Shown: piece after piece, positions 6,339 through 6,408 of the stretch
How positions within the stretch are numbered: the stretch's first letter is position 1
Layout of the letters: every line of letters starts with the position of its first letter
Assembly: GCA_964486825.1 (NCBI GenBank)
Contig: CAZAQS010000266.1
Location: 1-6,408, forward strand
Direction: 5' to 3'
DNA: 6,408 nucleotides
Origin: CAZAQS01 sp964486825
Lineage (GTDB): Bacteria; Chloroflexota; Anaerolineae; Anaerolineales; UBA4823
Notes under the pieces: model-generated
Told to the model about the DNA's origin: nothing
The model's input: only the letters and a program-made list of their open reading frames with translations
The model's database searches: none
Made by a program: the position numbers and the translations under genes

Positions 6339-6408
6339 CTACTCTCCCAGGTCGGTCCAGCGCAGTTCTTTTCCAGCCGGTATATCAGCCAGGGCGCGGG
6401 TATTGCAT
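6339..6408 (-). CDS. C-terminal tail of an upstream gene, possibly a SAF-domain protein (NeuB/SpsE-like)
   Basis: Only 22 codons and a TAG stop (6339-6341) are in the window. They read CNTRALADIPAG followed by KELRWTDLGE. I take this frame as coding because it runs to a stop 15 bases before the GT4 gene, and because the tail resembles the last strand of SAF (antifreeze-like) domains, with its pattern of hydrophobic-x-x-DIPAG-x-x-L-x-W-x-DL. Such an end closes NeuB/SpsE-type sialic acid synthases, which fits the nearby spsF, but SAF-containing oxidoreductases of the homoserine dehydrogenase-like type end similarly. The evidence is short, so the identity is a suggestion only. Another frame stops after seven codons, which also favours this one. 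Confidence 0.5.
   Translation of the reverse strand, partial: CNTRALADIPAGKELRWTDLGE

Noticed and set aside
1..6408. A defence system, mobile element or CRISPR array
   Set aside because: I saw no nuclease, helicase, transposase or integrase motifs and no regularly spaced repeats; every gene fits glycan synthesis.

Overview
This window is a block of a cell-surface glycan biosynthesis locus. Every supported gene lies on the minus strand, so transcription runs from base 6408 down towards base 1. The genes are packed like one operon: gaps are 1-overlap to 36 bases. There is no room for an internal promoter in an intergenic region, and I saw no RNA gene, insertion sequence, CRISPR array or obvious terminator. 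No stretch over 300 bases lacks a gene. The sequence is bacterial, with mid-range GC (roughly 50-55% by eye). The lineage cannot be fixed from sequence alone; an environmental bacterium, perhaps of Chloroflexota type, is only a guess.

In transcription order the window holds: (1) the last 22 codons of an upstream gene (6408-6339), whose tail resembles the end of a SAF domain such as that closing NeuB/SpsE-type sialic acid synthases; (2) a complete GT4 (GT-B fold) glycosyltransferase (6323-5172); (3) an SpsF-family cytidylyltransferase (5169-4315); (4) a class I SAM-dependent methyltransferase with an N-terminal four-cysteine zinc-ribbon-like motif (4315-3407); (5) a probable GT-A-fold glycosyltransferase that I cannot place in a named family (3400-2450); (6) a GT2-like glycosyltransferase (2439-1486); (7) a GT10 family (alpha-1,3-fucosyltransferase-like) enzyme (1449-481); (8) the first 153 residues of a second GT2-like enzyme (459-1), paralogous to gene 6 and cut by the window edge.

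Taken together, the locus has one sugar-nucleotide activation enzyme (probably making a CMP-sugar), five glycosyltransferases of at least three folds or families, and one methyltransferase that could decorate the glycan or a precursor. This fits assembly of a capsule, O-antigen, S-layer glycan or exopolysaccharide repeat unit. The GT10 enzyme suggests fucose or a related GDP-sugar in the product. No flippase, polymerase, ABC exporter, priming transferase or GDP-fucose synthesis gene is visible here, so the kind of polymer is undecided.

The most notable observations are the two GT2 paralogues, which begin with the same nine residues although their codons have diverged while sharing a 35-base patch at 33/35 identity elsewhere; the probable SAF-domain tail near an SpsF gene, suggesting a nonulosonic-acid-like CMP-sugar route; and the unassigned GT-A-like protein.
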